Made by a program: the position numbers and the translations under genes. The notes beneath the pieces are model-generated. The model was given only the letters and a program-made list of their open reading frames with translations, searched no databases and was not told where the DNA came from. From a virus, in IMG/VR virus record IMGVR_UViG_3300045141_000036, positions 1 to 44,959 of that record: 44,959 nt of DNA. One strand, 5' to 3'. Position 1 is the stretch's first letter; each line of letters begins with the position of its first letter. Below, one piece after another: positions 7,219 to 13,659 of the stretch.

Positions 7219-7242
7219 GAGCACACCTTCAGGGGTGTGCTC
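7219..7242 (+). promoter_or_regulatory. Leader hairpin before a GGGAGAGA ribosome site
   Basis: GAGCACACC (7219-7227) and GGTGTGCTC (7234-7242) form a perfect 9-bp stem with a TTCAGG loop. A GGGAGAGA ribosome site and ATG 7260 follow. The same hairpin-then-GGAGAGA layout precedes four other early genes. Confidence 0.6.
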
Positions 7243-7259
7243 CTAAGATCAGGGAGAGA

Positions 7260-7436
7260 ATGGCCAAGATTGAGGCACAGTTCGTGGTCAAGGGTGACAT
7301 CATTGACCTCGGCTATGAGAAGCTTCGAGTCATCGCTGATCCACTCCCTTATGGTGAGAGGGTCCTCGTTAAGCTTGACGATCTCAGTTCCATGATGATG
7401 TGGGGCACCGAAGAGGTCGAGTTGGTGAACCTGTGA
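7260..7436 (+). CDS. Small beta-rich protein of the GD family (58 aa)
   Basis: Start ATG 7260 follows GGGAGAGA directly. The pattern VKGDIIDLG...RVIAD...VLVKLDD...EEVELV suggests a small SH3-like barrel: a GD turn, alternating hydrophobic strands and an acidic end. The next gene and the one at 7894 show the same pattern, so these are probably diverged duplicates. Function unknown; the stop overlaps the next GTG. Confidence 0.6.
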   Translation: MAKIEAQFVVKGDIIDLGYEKLRVIADPLPYGERVLVKLDDLSSMMMWGTEEVELVNL

Positions 7437-7591
7437 AGGCATGGGAGGTCGAGCCTGGTGATTTCATCATCTTCAGTGATGGACTCCCACGCAAGGTGGA
7501 ATGGATCGATGATGGCATCAATACCATCACGTTCCACTGCTTCGATCACTTCATCTCCCTCCATGGTGATGATGAGGTGAAGGTCCCGTGA
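7433..7591 (+). CDS. Small beta-rich protein of the GD family (52 aa)
   Basis: GTG start in a GTGA overlap with the previous stop. VEPGDFIIFSDGLPRKVEWID...HFISLHGDDEVKV has the same order of elements as its neighbour at 7260 (GD turn, strand, V-x-x-ID, acidic EV-KV end). This suggests tandem duplication and a shared SH3-like fold. Function unknown. Confidence 0.6.
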   Translation: MKAWEVEPGDFIIFSDGLPRKVEWIDDGINTITFHCFDHFISLHGDDEVKVP

Positions 7592-7797
7592 GTGTTGCCG
7601 TGTACATCAAAGCTCACAATGAAGCCAAGGGTGTCAGTCCTCTTCGTGGGTGGCTGATCCTCCAAGCTGAAGGCAATGTCTTCATGGAGGAAGAGCACTG
7701 GTCCGAAGACTCCCTTCCCCCGTTCACCAAGGTGCTTGCCACCTTGAATGTCTCCAAGAGTGAGTATCGTCGCATTCGCAGGGAGTGTGGAGTGTAA
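7588..7797 (+). CDS. Hypothetical protein (69 aa)
   Basis: GTG start overlapping the previous stop. Mixed alpha/beta composition with a basic C-terminal helix (VSKSEYRRIRRECGV). No family was recognised. It is the last gene of a three-gene module and is followed by hairpin leader copy A. Confidence 0.55.
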   Translation: MSVAVYIKAHNEAKGVSPLRGWLILQAEGNVFMEEEHWSEDSLPPFTKVLATLNVSKSEYRRIRRECGV

Positions 7798-7814
7798 GCA
7801 ACCAGAAGGCCCTG

Positions 7815-7873
7815 AGTGAGTGAAGTGAAGCGCATCCTTTGGGGATGCGCCTTGCTTGATCTACTCAGATCAC
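7815..7873 (+). promoter_or_regulatory. Two-hairpin leader element, copy A
   Basis: GAGTGAAGTGAAGC leads into hairpin 1 (GCGCATCC 7830-7837 with GGATGCGC 7843-7850). CCTTGC follows, then hairpin 2 (TGATCT-ACTC-AGATCA, 7857-7872). The flanks and hairpin 2 are nearly identical to copy B at 9415-9473, while the hairpin 1 stem differs with paired changes on both sides. A GGAGAGA ribosome site follows at 7883. It probably acts as RNA in the 5' leader. Confidence 0.65.
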
Positions 7874-7893
7874 CTTTCAGGAAGGAGAGAATC

Positions 7894-8109
7894 ATGATGA
7901 TGACTGCGGAGCAGCTTGTCATGGGTGACTACATTCAGCTCTCTAGCTATGGCGAGAGAGCTGTCCAGCCGGAATACGAGGATGTCTACTACGTGGACTT
8001 CATCGACTGGTATCCGGCTGGATATGTCGTGCTGTACCTCCTGGAGACCTACAGCAATGACATCGCAGTCATGCCCTGCAAGCTGTCCGAGAAGGTTGAG
8101 GTCATCTGA
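7894..8109 (+). CDS. Small beta-rich protein of the GD family (71 aa)
   Basis: First gene after leader A; ATG 7894 follows GGAAGGAGAGAATC (two more ATG codons follow at once, so the exact start may be 7897 or 7900). EQLVMGDYIQL...VYYVDFIDW...VVLYLLE...CKLSEKVEVI repeats the GD-barrel pattern of the 7260 and 7433 genes in a longer form. Function unknown. Confidence 0.65.
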   Translation: MMMTAEQLVMGDYIQLSSYGERAVQPEYEDVYYVDFIDWYPAGYVVLYLLETYSNDIAVMPCKLSEKVEVI

Positions 8110-8336
8110 TGTTCGGCAAGAAGAAGTCCGAAGGAACCAGTCAGCCGAGCACTACGCCGGTCAAGATTGAGTTCCAGCTCACCACCGAGAACATGCTTGC
8201 ACCTAAGCATGTCGTTGAGGTCACCATGAACTCACATGAGGTCAATGACCTGGACAGGCTTCGCGAGAAGGCTGCTTGGGCTGAGAACCGCAACCCCAAT
8301 CAGGTTGAGGTCACCAAGTGGTGGACCCGTGGCTAA
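8109..8336 (+). CDS. Hypothetical protein (75 aa)
   Basis: The ATG shares its A with the previous stop (TGATG). Lys-rich start (MFGKKKSEG), a Ser/Thr/Pro linker, then a strand-helix segment (KIEFQLTTENM...EVNDLDRLREKAAWAEN). No family recognised. Confidence 0.55.
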   Translation: MFGKKKSEGTSQPSTTPVKIEFQLTTENMLAPKHVVEVTMNSHEVNDLDRLREKAAWAENRNPNQVEVTKWWTRG

Positions 8337-8523
8337 GCTTGAACGCTTCGAGGTGTTCTACATGAACACCGAGGAGAAGACAGCCAAGCAGGATCTCTTC
8401 ACTGTGGACAATGAGGAGACATGGTGCTCTGCGCCTGTCTTCAAGCGTCTCGTGGCTGGGTACGAAAGTACCAGCCCTGACAACATTGAGATCCACGGAT
8501 GGACAAAGGTGGATGGACCTTGA
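8329..8523 (+). CDS. Hypothetical protein (64 aa)
   Basis: GTG start 8 bases inside the previous gene. Residues 1-20 (AKLERFEVFYMNTEEKTAKQ) and the repeated aromatic/acidic pattern suggest a small beta-rich protein. Nothing more specific can be said. Its stop overlaps a TTG start. Confidence 0.5.
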   Translation: MAKLERFEVFYMNTEEKTAKQDLFTVDNEETWCSAPVFKRLVAGYESTSPDNIEIHGWTKVDGP

Positions 8524-8783
8524 AAAAGCTGCCGCGCATTCCGTTCAAGCCCTTCAGCATGGGTCACCAGATGATTGCGAAGAAGCCGCAGGTTGGCGAC
8601 AAGAGCATGACTCGTAAGGTCTACATGCTTTCAAGGCGCAGGGAAGTTCTGGTTGGGTACATCTTCCTCCCCGATCCCAAGGTCATGAGGTATGCATTCA
8701 AGACCAATTGGATGGATCACCCCAGCACGGAGCGCTTCAAGACGCTTCGTGAGGCCAAGGATGGATTGGGAGCGAAGCTGTGA
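8520..8783 (+). CDS. Hypothetical basic protein (87 aa)
   Basis: The TTG at 8520 is chosen: it forms a TTGA overlap with the previous stop and sits 8 bases after AGGTGG. An in-frame ATG at 8499 is the alternative. The protein is basic (KKLPRIPFKPF, SRRREVLVGY) and ends in a short helix (FKTLREAKDGLGAKL). Function unknown. Confidence 0.5.
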   Translation: MKKLPRIPFKPFSMGHQMIAKKPQVGDKSMTRKVYMLSRRREVLVGYIFLPDPKVMRYAFKTNWMDHPSTERFKTLREAKDGLGAKL

Positions 8784-8971
8784 GGATGTTCAAGTGGCTG
8801 GGATCATTTAGTGATCCCGATGAGGCTGAACTGTTCATGATCAGTCAGGCCAAGAAGCTCAAGGGTCTTGGCCTGACCAATGAGTACCGAGTAGACATCT
8901 CTTCCGATGCCACTGGACATCATGTCCAACTGTGGAAGCGAAGTGATGTAGATCTACGCAAGAAGCACTGA
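8780..8971 (+). CDS. Hypothetical protein (63 aa)
   Basis: GTG start in a GTGA overlap. An acidic helical N-terminal part (SDPDEAELFMISQAKKLKGLG) is followed by two strands (EYRVDISSD, HHVQLWKRS). No family recognised. It contains a 7-bp stem-loop (8800-8818). Last gene before leader D. Confidence 0.5.
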   Translation: MRMFKWLGSFSDPDEAELFMISQAKKLKGLGLTNEYRVDISSDATGHHVQLWKRSDVDLRKKH

Positions 8972-8982
8972 CATTGCCTATG

Positions 8983-9073
8983 GTGCTCACTTTTGGTGAG
9001 CACTGTGGAGTATGCCAGTACTGGTGTACGCAAAACCATCCCTTCGGGATGACCTTTGAATCAGAGATTCAAA
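8983..9073 (+). promoter_or_regulatory. Multi-hairpin leader element, copy D
   Basis: Four perfect structures precede the ribosome site at 9077: GTGCTCAC/GTGAGCAC with loop TTTTG (8983-9003), the palindrome CCAGTACTGG (9015-9024), CATCCC-TTC-GGGATG (9037-9051) and TTTGAAT/ATTCAAA (9055-9073). Same position and ribosome site (AGGAGGAGAGAATATG) as the other early leaders. Confidence 0.6.
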
Positions 9074-9089
9074 CGCAGGAGGAGAGAAT

Positions 9090-9419
9090 ATGCTTACCGT
9101 GGAACAGCGGGTTCAGCGTGGCATCGCCTATCTGGATCTCTTCGGGCCCGAGAACTGGCGCAGCCTGATCGACAAGCAGTACATCAACATGTCCAGCAGG
9201 CTCGACTGCCCCGGCGGACAGGTCTTTGGCAATTACACTGACATGCCTCGCTTCTACGGCTTCAGTCAGGATGACTACGGCTTCACTATGACTTACGTCG
9301 AAGAGACCGAGTACAGCCAAGCCGCAAGCGACTGGTACGCAAGTGATGCAGAGGATGATTTCTTCCCCGTTTGGGGTAAGGCCCTGCGTGATGAATGGAT
9401 CAAGCAGCTGTCTGTGTGA
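9090..9419 (+). CDS. Conserved actinophage-type hypothetical protein (109 aa)
   Basis: ATG 9090 follows GGAGGAGAGAAT. The N-terminal layout (VEQRVQRGIAYLDLFGPENWRSLID, then LDCPGGQVFGNYTD) resembles a hypothetical family common in actinobacteria and their phages (pattern: WLD...W...ID...L-S..C.LGQ.FG), recalled from experience rather than searched. Biochemical role unknown. Its stop codon lies inside leader copy B. Confidence 0.65.
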   Translation: MLTVEQRVQRGIAYLDLFGPENWRSLIDKQYINMSSRLDCPGGQVFGNYTDMPRFYGFSQDDYGFTMTYVEETEYSQAASDWYASDAEDDFFPVWGKALRDEWIKQLSV

Positions 9420-9473
9420 GTGAAGTGAAGCACGCCCCTAAAGGGCGTGCCTTGCTTGATCTACACAGATCAC
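9415..9473 (+). promoter_or_regulatory. Two-hairpin leader element, copy B
   Basis: Hairpin 1 pairs GCACGCCC (9430-9437) with GGGCGTGC (9443-9450) around CTAAA. Hairpin 2 is TGATCT-ACAC-AGATCA (9457-9472). Compared with copy A, the sequence around hairpin 1 and all of hairpin 2 except one loop base are conserved, while hairpin 1 changes on both strands and stays fully paired. This supports selection on RNA structure. Confidence 0.65.
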
Positions 9474-9494
9474 TGACGCAACATGGGAGAGAGA

Positions 9495-9896
9495 ATGAGC
9501 GACTACAGCGATCTCGTCACGCTTGCCGAGTTTGGCGAGGAGATTGAGGTCACTGCCCAGACCGTCAAGGGCTGGATGGATAAGTACGCAAAGGACTTCA
9601 CGGGAGACATGGCCGACTTCAAGCCCGTCATTCCCGTGAAGACGTTCGGCAACACGAACGTCTACAGCCGCCAGGAGCTGCTGCATTTCGCCGCCCAGCG
9701 TGGCAATACGCAGGCAATCAAGACTGCTGGCTATGTCCATCCGGACAAGTTCAAGGAGTCCGAGGATGCTCGTATCCGCCTTGCTGGCGAGAATGCGATG
9801 ATGGAGACCGAGCTTTCCTGGCTTCGCACCGAGTATTCTCGCGCCGCCGAGGAATTGGGTTGGACACACAACTACCACCAGTATGCGTCTGAGTGA
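9495..9896 (+). CDS. MerR/excisionase-like DNA-binding protein (133 aa)
   Basis: ATG 9495 follows GGGAGAGAGA. Residues about 6-30 (LVTLAEFGEEIEVTAQTVKGWMDKY) and VYSRQELLHFAAQR (about 55-70) look like a winged helix-turn-helix with the typical order helix, turn, recognition helix, wing, helix. The C-terminal part (ARIRLAGENAMMETELSWLRTEYSRAAEEL) is probably a coiled coil for dimerisation. A regulator or small DNA-structuring protein is likely. Confidence 0.6.
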   Translation: MSDYSDLVTLAEFGEEIEVTAQTVKGWMDKYAKDFTGDMADFKPVIPVKTFGNTNVYSRQELLHFAAQRGNTQAIKTAGYVHPDKFKESEDARIRLAGENAMMETELSWLRTEYSRAAEELGWTHNYHQYASE

Positions 9897-9915
9897 GCTG
9901 AATCGTTGACATGGT

Positions 9916-9958
9916 TCACATCTTCGGATGTGAGCTGTGTGATCCATTTAGTGGGTCA
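9916..9958 (+). promoter_or_regulatory. Two-hairpin leader element, copy C
   Basis: TCACATC-TTCG-GATGTGA (9916-9933, a C-UUCG-G tetraloop in RNA) is followed by TGATCC/GGGTCA (9940-9958, one G-U pair). This is a diverged form of the A/B architecture, again followed by an AAGGAGAGA ribosome site. Confidence 0.55.
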
Positions 9959-9974
9959 AAACCAGAAGGAGAGA

Positions 9975-10376
9975 ATGATGATCGAGCTGACTCTTGAGAA
10001 GGCTTTCGAACTCGCCAAGAGCTTCGTGGAGCCGAATCCCGACTTCATCTACAAGGACGAGGAGGGATTGTCTGGCTTGACTGCCCGGTGCCACTACATT
10101 CACGGTGCTGACACTGATCTTGAGAAGCCTGGCTGCATTGTGGGCTTCATGTTCGACGCTCTTGGCGTCGAGCGGAGCAAGCTCATCAAGTTCGATGATA
10201 ACTCTCACACTGCGAGTCAGGTCATGCGACTCCTGCGCGAACATGGCGAGATGAGCTTCGATCAGGACGCCTTCACCTTCATCGACTGGCTTCAGCAGAA
10301 GCAGGATGCAGGGCACAGCTGGGGCAAGTCCCTGATCGATGCCGCCAAGATCGCTGGCATTGACTACCAGGGCTGA
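9975..10376 (+). CDS. Hypothetical early protein (133 aa)
   Basis: ATG 9975 follows AAGGAGAGA (a second ATG comes at once). A helix-rich protein with TLEKAFELAKSFVEPNPDFIYKDEEG at the start, a CHYIHGAD...PGCIVG segment and a helical end (FTFIDWLQQKQDAGHSWGKSLIDAAKIAG). Its architecture recalls the 9090 gene (helix, conserved Cys/Gly segment, partner helices), but homology cannot be claimed. Function unknown. Confidence 0.6.
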   Translation: MMIELTLEKAFELAKSFVEPNPDFIYKDEEGLSGLTARCHYIHGADTDLEKPGCIVGFMFDALGVERSKLIKFDDNSHTASQVMRLLREHGEMSFDQDAFTFIDWLQQKQDAGHSWGKSLIDAAKIAGIDYQG

Positions 10377-11058
10377 GCTGGAAGCCGTCAGGTTCATTCT
10401 GGACAAGGAATGGCCTGACGGCACCACCAGCGACTCAGTAGCAAGGGCTGCGATAAAAGCCTTGGATGACCTGAGAAAGACGTCTCAGCGGCCCCTTGGA
10501 GGGCCGCCTAAGCCTGGTATGGCATTCAAGCCGTACTGGTCCAGTGATACGCACTATGTGCGATGGATCGGGGACGAGAGGGGCAAGACCCTAGTGTGGG
10601 CCGTGACGAAGGATTCCGACAACGGGATCATGACTCATGTCAATTCCCCGATCTGGCAGTATTCAACTCTGGTTCCTCCAGCCGAGGAGAGGACCAGGAA
10701 ATACAAGATCATTGATCCTGAGACTGGCGAACAGGCCATGGACATGACCAAGACCAGGAAGTACAAGATCATTGATCCTGATACTGGTGAGCATGCTGTT
10801 GATGGTGATGGCAACCTGATGTATGACGTCAGGGGTGAACTGATGTATGACGTCAGAGTCATTCCACCCATCACTGACACTCTGTTCACCAGCACCCTTG
10901 GTCTCGTCCCTGGCGACAAGCTGTCCGTCAAGAATGTAGGCAACTATGTCGTTGAGGAAGTCTTCAGTGGCGGAGCGTTGATCAGATTCCAGAATGGTTC
11001 AATCTGGGGGGAGAGCAATCACGATCTCCAGAGGTACTACAAGGATGGTTGGATATGA
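10339..11058 (+). CDS. Repeat-containing hypothetical protein (239 aa)
   Basis: The frame starts at ATG 10339, 38 bases inside the previous gene; a TTG at 10360 is the alternative start and neither has a strong ribosome site. The middle carries two tandem 20-residue units beginning TRKYKIIDP, then two LMYDVR units. The C-terminal part (LVPGDKLSVKNVGNYVVEEV...) has the GD-turn barrel pattern of the small proteins upstream. A stem-loop lies at 10488-10507. Function unknown; the repeats could be flexible spacers. Confidence 0.6.
   Translation: MPPRSLALTTRAELEAVRFILDKEWPDGTTSDSVARAAIKALDDLRKTSQRPLGGPPKPGMAFKPYWSSDTHYVRWIGDERGKTLVWAVTKDSDNGIMTHVNSPIWQYSTLVPPAEERTRKYKIIDPETGEQAMDMTKTRKYKIIDPDTGEHAVDGDGNLMYDVRGELMYDVRVIPPITDTLFTSTLGLVPGDKLSVKNVGNYVVEEVFSGGALIRFQNGSIWGESNHDLQRYYKDGWI
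10692..10811 (+). repeat. Tandem 60-bp repeat inside a gene
   Basis: Two in-frame 60-bp units start at 10692 and 10752 and encode TRKYKIIDPETGEQAMD... and TRKYKIIDPDTGEHAVD.... A shorter 24-bp repeat follows at 10816-10856, with CTGATGTATGACGTCAG in both units. Both repeats preserve the reading frame. Confidence 0.8.
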
Positions 11059-11228
11059 GCAGTCTGGTTATCAAGCTCACGACTGGCGAAGAGCTTTCCT
11101 ATGTCCACCAGTCATCCATGGGGATCAAGGAGATCGGCAAGTCTATCCGTGAGGCTGGAACCATCCAGATCAACGGTAAGATTGTCATCAATGTGAGTCA
11201 CATCGTGTATGCAAAGGTGGTCGAATGA
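11055..11228 (+). CDS. Hypothetical small protein (57 aa)
   Basis: ATGA overlap with the previous gene and ATGA overlap with the next. Beta-rich (SLVIKLTTGEELSY, IQINGKIVINVSHIVYAKVVE) with a short central helix; the C-terminal strand pair again recalls small barrel proteins. No family recognised. Confidence 0.6.
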   Translation: MSSLVIKLTTGEELSYVHQSSMGIKEIGKSIREAGTIQINGKIVINVSHIVYAKVVE

Positions 11229-11527
11229 GGATCAAGCTCATTGCGGCAGCCCTCTTGGGGGCTGCCGTTCTCACCGGTTGCAACTCTCATGGAACCAGAA
11301 CCAATCCCATTCAGGCCGGTCAGGTCATTGGCAAGGAGTATGTTCCTGCCTTCGATGAGCCGATCTCGTACGAGCAGCAGGACGGCTCGTATTCTTCCCC
11401 CGTTCTGGAGCATCACCCCGAGTGTTGGAGTGTTGCATTCAGTGCCAAGAATGACTGGAACTTCTCTTGCGTGACGAGGGATAAGTTCGACTCTATCAAG
11501 ATTGGAGACTGGTATGTCGCAGGATAA
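11225..11527 (+). CDS. Phage-encoded lipoprotein (100 aa)
   Basis: A signal peptide of lipoprotein type: basic start (MRIK), hydrophobic core (LIAAALLGAAVL) and lipobox LTGC with the lipidated cysteine at position 19. The mature part of about 80 residues should sit on the outer face of the membrane. Phage lipoproteins made early often block superinfection at the receptor or DNA-entry step; that role is inferred from class and position only. A 9-bp stem-loop lies in the signal peptide codons (11244-11267). Confidence 0.7.
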   Translation: MRIKLIAAALLGAAVLTGCNSHGTRTNPIQAGQVIGKEYVPAFDEPISYEQQDGSYSSPVLEHHPECWSVAFSAKNDWNFSCVTRDKFDSIKIGDWYVAG

Positions 11528-11636
11528 GGCCCGCTGGACCCTGGAGGATGTCCTTGAAAAGTCCGGGCTCTCCTTCCCTGAGATTGACGCCCTCCTTGAG
11601 CGATTCCTGAATGAGGAGGATGAGGATGCCTCCTGA
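11514..11636 (+). CDS. Small acidic protein (40 aa)
   Basis: An ATG-TGA frame overlapping the lipoprotein end by 14 bases. Predicted helical (RWTLEDVLEKSG, FPEIDALLERFL) with an acidic end (NEEDEDAS). It fits the coupled gene chain. Function unknown. Confidence 0.45.
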   Translation: MSQDKARWTLEDVLEKSGLSFPEIDALLERFLNEEDEDAS

Positions 11637-11808
11637 GATGTGGATCCTCGGTGGCTATGCAGTCCTGGTAACCATCACCAACGTCTTCCTTTGGCGTCGC
11701 ATGTTCGACGCCGAGATCACTGTCCAGTTCAAGGATGACTGGATTGCGGAGTTGAACGAAGAGCGTGCGCACTTGAACTCGATCATCAATACCCTGGAGA
11801 AGAAGTGA
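11626..11808 (+). CDS. Single-span membrane protein (60 aa)
   Basis: ATG 11626 lies 6 bases after AGGAGG; in-frame ATG codons at 11611 and 11638 are alternatives. One membrane segment (WILGGYAVLVTITNVFLW) is followed by a basic stop and a charged helix (DDWIAELNEERAHLNSIINTLEKK) that could form a coiled coil. The layout resembles small membrane-anchored phage proteins, including some spanin- or holin-like ones, but the early position argues against lysis. Confidence 0.55.
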   Translation: MPPEMWILGGYAVLVTITNVFLWRRMFDAEITVQFKDDWIAELNEERAHLNSIINTLEKK

Positions 11809-11891
11809 ACGGTTACCAGCTGATTGACGATATCAGTTTCACGATCTTCATGGCCTTCTGTATCTGGATCTGGAATCGCAAGAAGGACTGA
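11805..11891 (+). CDS. Small membrane peptide (28 aa)
   Basis: GTG start in a GTGA overlap. The 28 residues contain FTIFMAFCIWIWNRKKD, a short membrane segment with a basic cytoplasmic end. Last gene before a strong terminator. Function unknown. Confidence 0.5.
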   Translation: MNGYQLIDDISFTIFMAFCIWIWNRKKD

Positions 11892-11902
11892 CGCATGAAA
11901 TT

Positions 11903-11931
11903 GAGCCAGGAACCCTGAAGGTTCCTGGCTC
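11903..11931. terminator. Strong terminator between converging operons
   Basis: A perfect 12-bp stem GAGCCAGGAACC (11903-11914) with its complement (11920-11931) around CTGAA, followed rightward by TTCTTCCT. It closes the first early block and separates it from the leftward sigma-like gene that ends at 11943. Confidence 0.85.
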
Positions 11932-11942
11932 TTCTTCCTATG

Positions 11943-12638
11943 TCACTCTCCATCCCATGCATGATCTGTCCTGGCCCGAGCAGTTGCATTACTCACGACA
12001 CGTCGACCAGATGTGCGAGTGTCAAACTGCCCGTTAACGGCCTCGTATGGATCCGTTGGACGTGGACCACCAAGCTTGTCCCTGACGACGTACACGGCCC
12101 TGTCCAGGCGCTTCCTGCATGTCTCAGTGGAGATGCCAAGCTTCTCGGCAGCAGCCTCAACGCTGCTGCCTTCACCATAGACTTCCTTGAGAAGGCTGTA
12201 CTGTACATGGTTCATCTTCTCAAGGGCGGACTTGACGTCCAGAATAGAGGCGAGCCTGTCTCCACTCGCATTAACGAGTGGCTTGCTCCCTCGACCATCC
12301 GAAGATCCGGACTGAAACGACTGCCAATCCTCGTAGTCGAAGACGTCCGGCAGGATCTTTCGGATGCTGGCAGGCGAGTACCACGAGAGATCTTCTGGCG
12401 AGTAACCGGTCACTGCTGCGCGCTCCTTAATTGCGTATGTACGTGCCTCCTGGTTCAAGATTGAGCGAACGATCCGTTCGCCATCCTCGCGGCTCATATA
12501 CTCCTGAGCCCTCTCCTCGTTCTCCACAAGCCAGAGCCACAGCTGGTTAGCCACGTCTGGGAAAGAGACTTGAGGATAGGCGCGAGACGTGGCGCCAGCT
12601 GCACTGTTGACAATGGACACATAGTCCTGACGGTTCAA
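11943..12638 (-). CDS. Sigma-70 region 4-like transcription factor (231 aa)
   Basis: The start chosen is TTG 12638: it forms a TTGA overlap with the upstream gene and sits 4 bases after GGGAGG; GTG 12659 is the alternative. Residues about 140-200 (DVKSALEKMNHVQYSLLKEVYGEG...VEAAAEKLGISTETCRKRLDRAVYVVRDKLGG) match a sigma region 4 helix-turn-helix with the usual lead helix. The N-terminal part is helical and could be a reduced region 2. It could redirect host RNA polymerase to phage promoters. Confidence 0.7.
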   Translation of the reverse strand: MNRQDYVSIVNSAAGATSRAYPQVSFPDVANQLWLWLVENEERAQEYMSREDGERIVRSILNQEARTYAIKERAAVTGYSPEDLSWYSPASIRKILPDVFDYEDWQSFQSGSSDGRGSKPLVNASGDRLASILDVKSALEKMNHVQYSLLKEVYGEGSSVEAAAEKLGISTETCRKRLDRAVYVVRDKLGGPRPTDPYEAVNGQFDTRTSGRRVVSNATARARTDHAWDGE

Positions 12639-12871
12639 GACACCTCCCTCGTTGCCCACTCTTTTGTATAACCGAGTGCATCGAATGCTTCATTGATGAT
12701 GGTCAACCGGAAAGTCTTCACTGCGTCATCAGGTGCAGGCCAGTTCCAGAACTTGTTCACTGAGGAATGGCACAAACACACACAAATCGCATCACAATAT
12801 TTGCAAGTGAAGCGGCACTCTTTGTGCCGCTCATGATGACATGCTGTCGATGTGTACTGATGATCAGTCAC
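12635..12871 (-). CDS. Cys/His-rich zinc-binding protein (78 aa)
   Basis: GTG 12871 overlaps the phosphoesterase stop (TAGTG) and lies about 10 bases after GGGAGAG. The first 30 residues carry a dense cluster (ACHHERHKEC...CKYCDAICVCLCH) with seven cysteines and several histidines, enough for two zinc sites. The C-terminal half is helical (DDAVKTFRLTIINEAFDALGY). A longer frame from 12931 exists but would overlap the neighbour by 61 bases. The role is probably nucleic-acid or protein binding. Confidence 0.6.
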   Translation of the reverse strand: MTDHQYTSTACHHERHKECRFTCKYCDAICVCLCHSSVNKFWNWPAPDDAVKTFRLTIINEAFDALGYTKEWATREVS

Positions 12872-13653
12872 TAGTACTTCTCTCCCTTGAACATGAACGA
12901 TCCACGCTTGGCCACGATCAGCTCCGGCCATGTGGTAACTCCATCATCATGGAGTAGTCCGAAGGAGTGAGTCCAGTTGACCGCTCCATCCTTGACATAG
13001 TCAGCAGTCTCGGGACGCATGATGGATCCGACGTTCATGATGAATCGATTGCTGATGTCTCCTGCGAAACCGAAGCCGCTCGTAGTCAGGAATCCTTGGT
13101 GAGTATGCCCAAAGACTACCGACCACTCAGAACCATGGCGACGGAGAAACTTCAGGTCCCACGCTGCCGGTGATGCGGCATAGCCTCCTGCCTCATGTCC
13201 ATGAAGGCCAAGGACTCCAGGAGCTATGACCATTGGACCCTTGACGTACTCAATCCTGAGGGGATTGAGTCCGAACATGCTCTCCATCGATAGTGTGGGT
13301 TCATTGTCCTCCCACCGTCGAATGGATCCAAGGGGGAAGCCGTATTGTCGAACGAAGTCCTTGATGCGAGAGCAGTGATTGCCCTCAATCCATACGATCT
13401 TCGATTCCGGTGCGGCGTCTCGCAGTTGGACAAGGACATCCGAGCGAAAGCCAAGGATGTTCTCACCAAGCGTCGTCTTGTACTCCTCCGCTGTGCCCTT
13501 GGACCAGCGAGAAACTTCCTTGAAGTCTGGCCCATCACCGATCAGGACTATCTGATCAGGCTGAATGTCGTCAGCCACGTCAAGGAGCTTGTCCAGCATT
13601 GAAGTGTCATGGTATGGATACTGAATGTCTGGGATCAGTAGGGTCGTCTTCAT
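12871..13653 (-). CDS. Calcineurin-like metallophosphoesterase (260 aa)
   Basis: Motifs run in order: D9-x-Q11 (IPDIQYPYHD), GD40G (VLIGDGPDF), GNH93 (IEGNHCSR), LHGHE and GHTH (VVFGHTHQG). These bind a two-metal centre that hydrolyses phosphodiesters or phosphomonoesters; the first motif has Gln in place of the usual His. Phage members act on nucleic acids or nucleotides in some cases, but the substrate here cannot be told. It heads a leftward three-gene island and has a leaderless-type promoter at 13660-13689. Confidence 0.9.
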   Translation of the reverse strand: MKTTLLIPDIQYPYHDTSMLDKLLDVADDIQPDQIVLIGDGPDFKEVSRWSKGTAEEYKTTLGENILGFRSDVLVQLRDAAPESKIVWIEGNHCSRIKDFVRQYGFPLGSIRRWEDNEPTLSMESMFGLNPLRIEYVKGPMVIAPGVLGLHGHEAGGYAASPAAWDLKFLRRHGSEWSVVFGHTHQGFLTTSGFGFAGDISNRFIMNVGSIMRPETADYVKDGAVNWTHSFGLLHDDGVTTWPELIVAKRGSFMFKGEKY

Positions 13654-13659
13654 GCATAC

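Noticed and set aside
6966-7442. Leftward frame of 158 codons
   Set aside because: Half of it is antisense to the well-supported gene at 7260-7436; another leftward frame (7025-7192) looks slightly more protein-like and is listed with low confidence.
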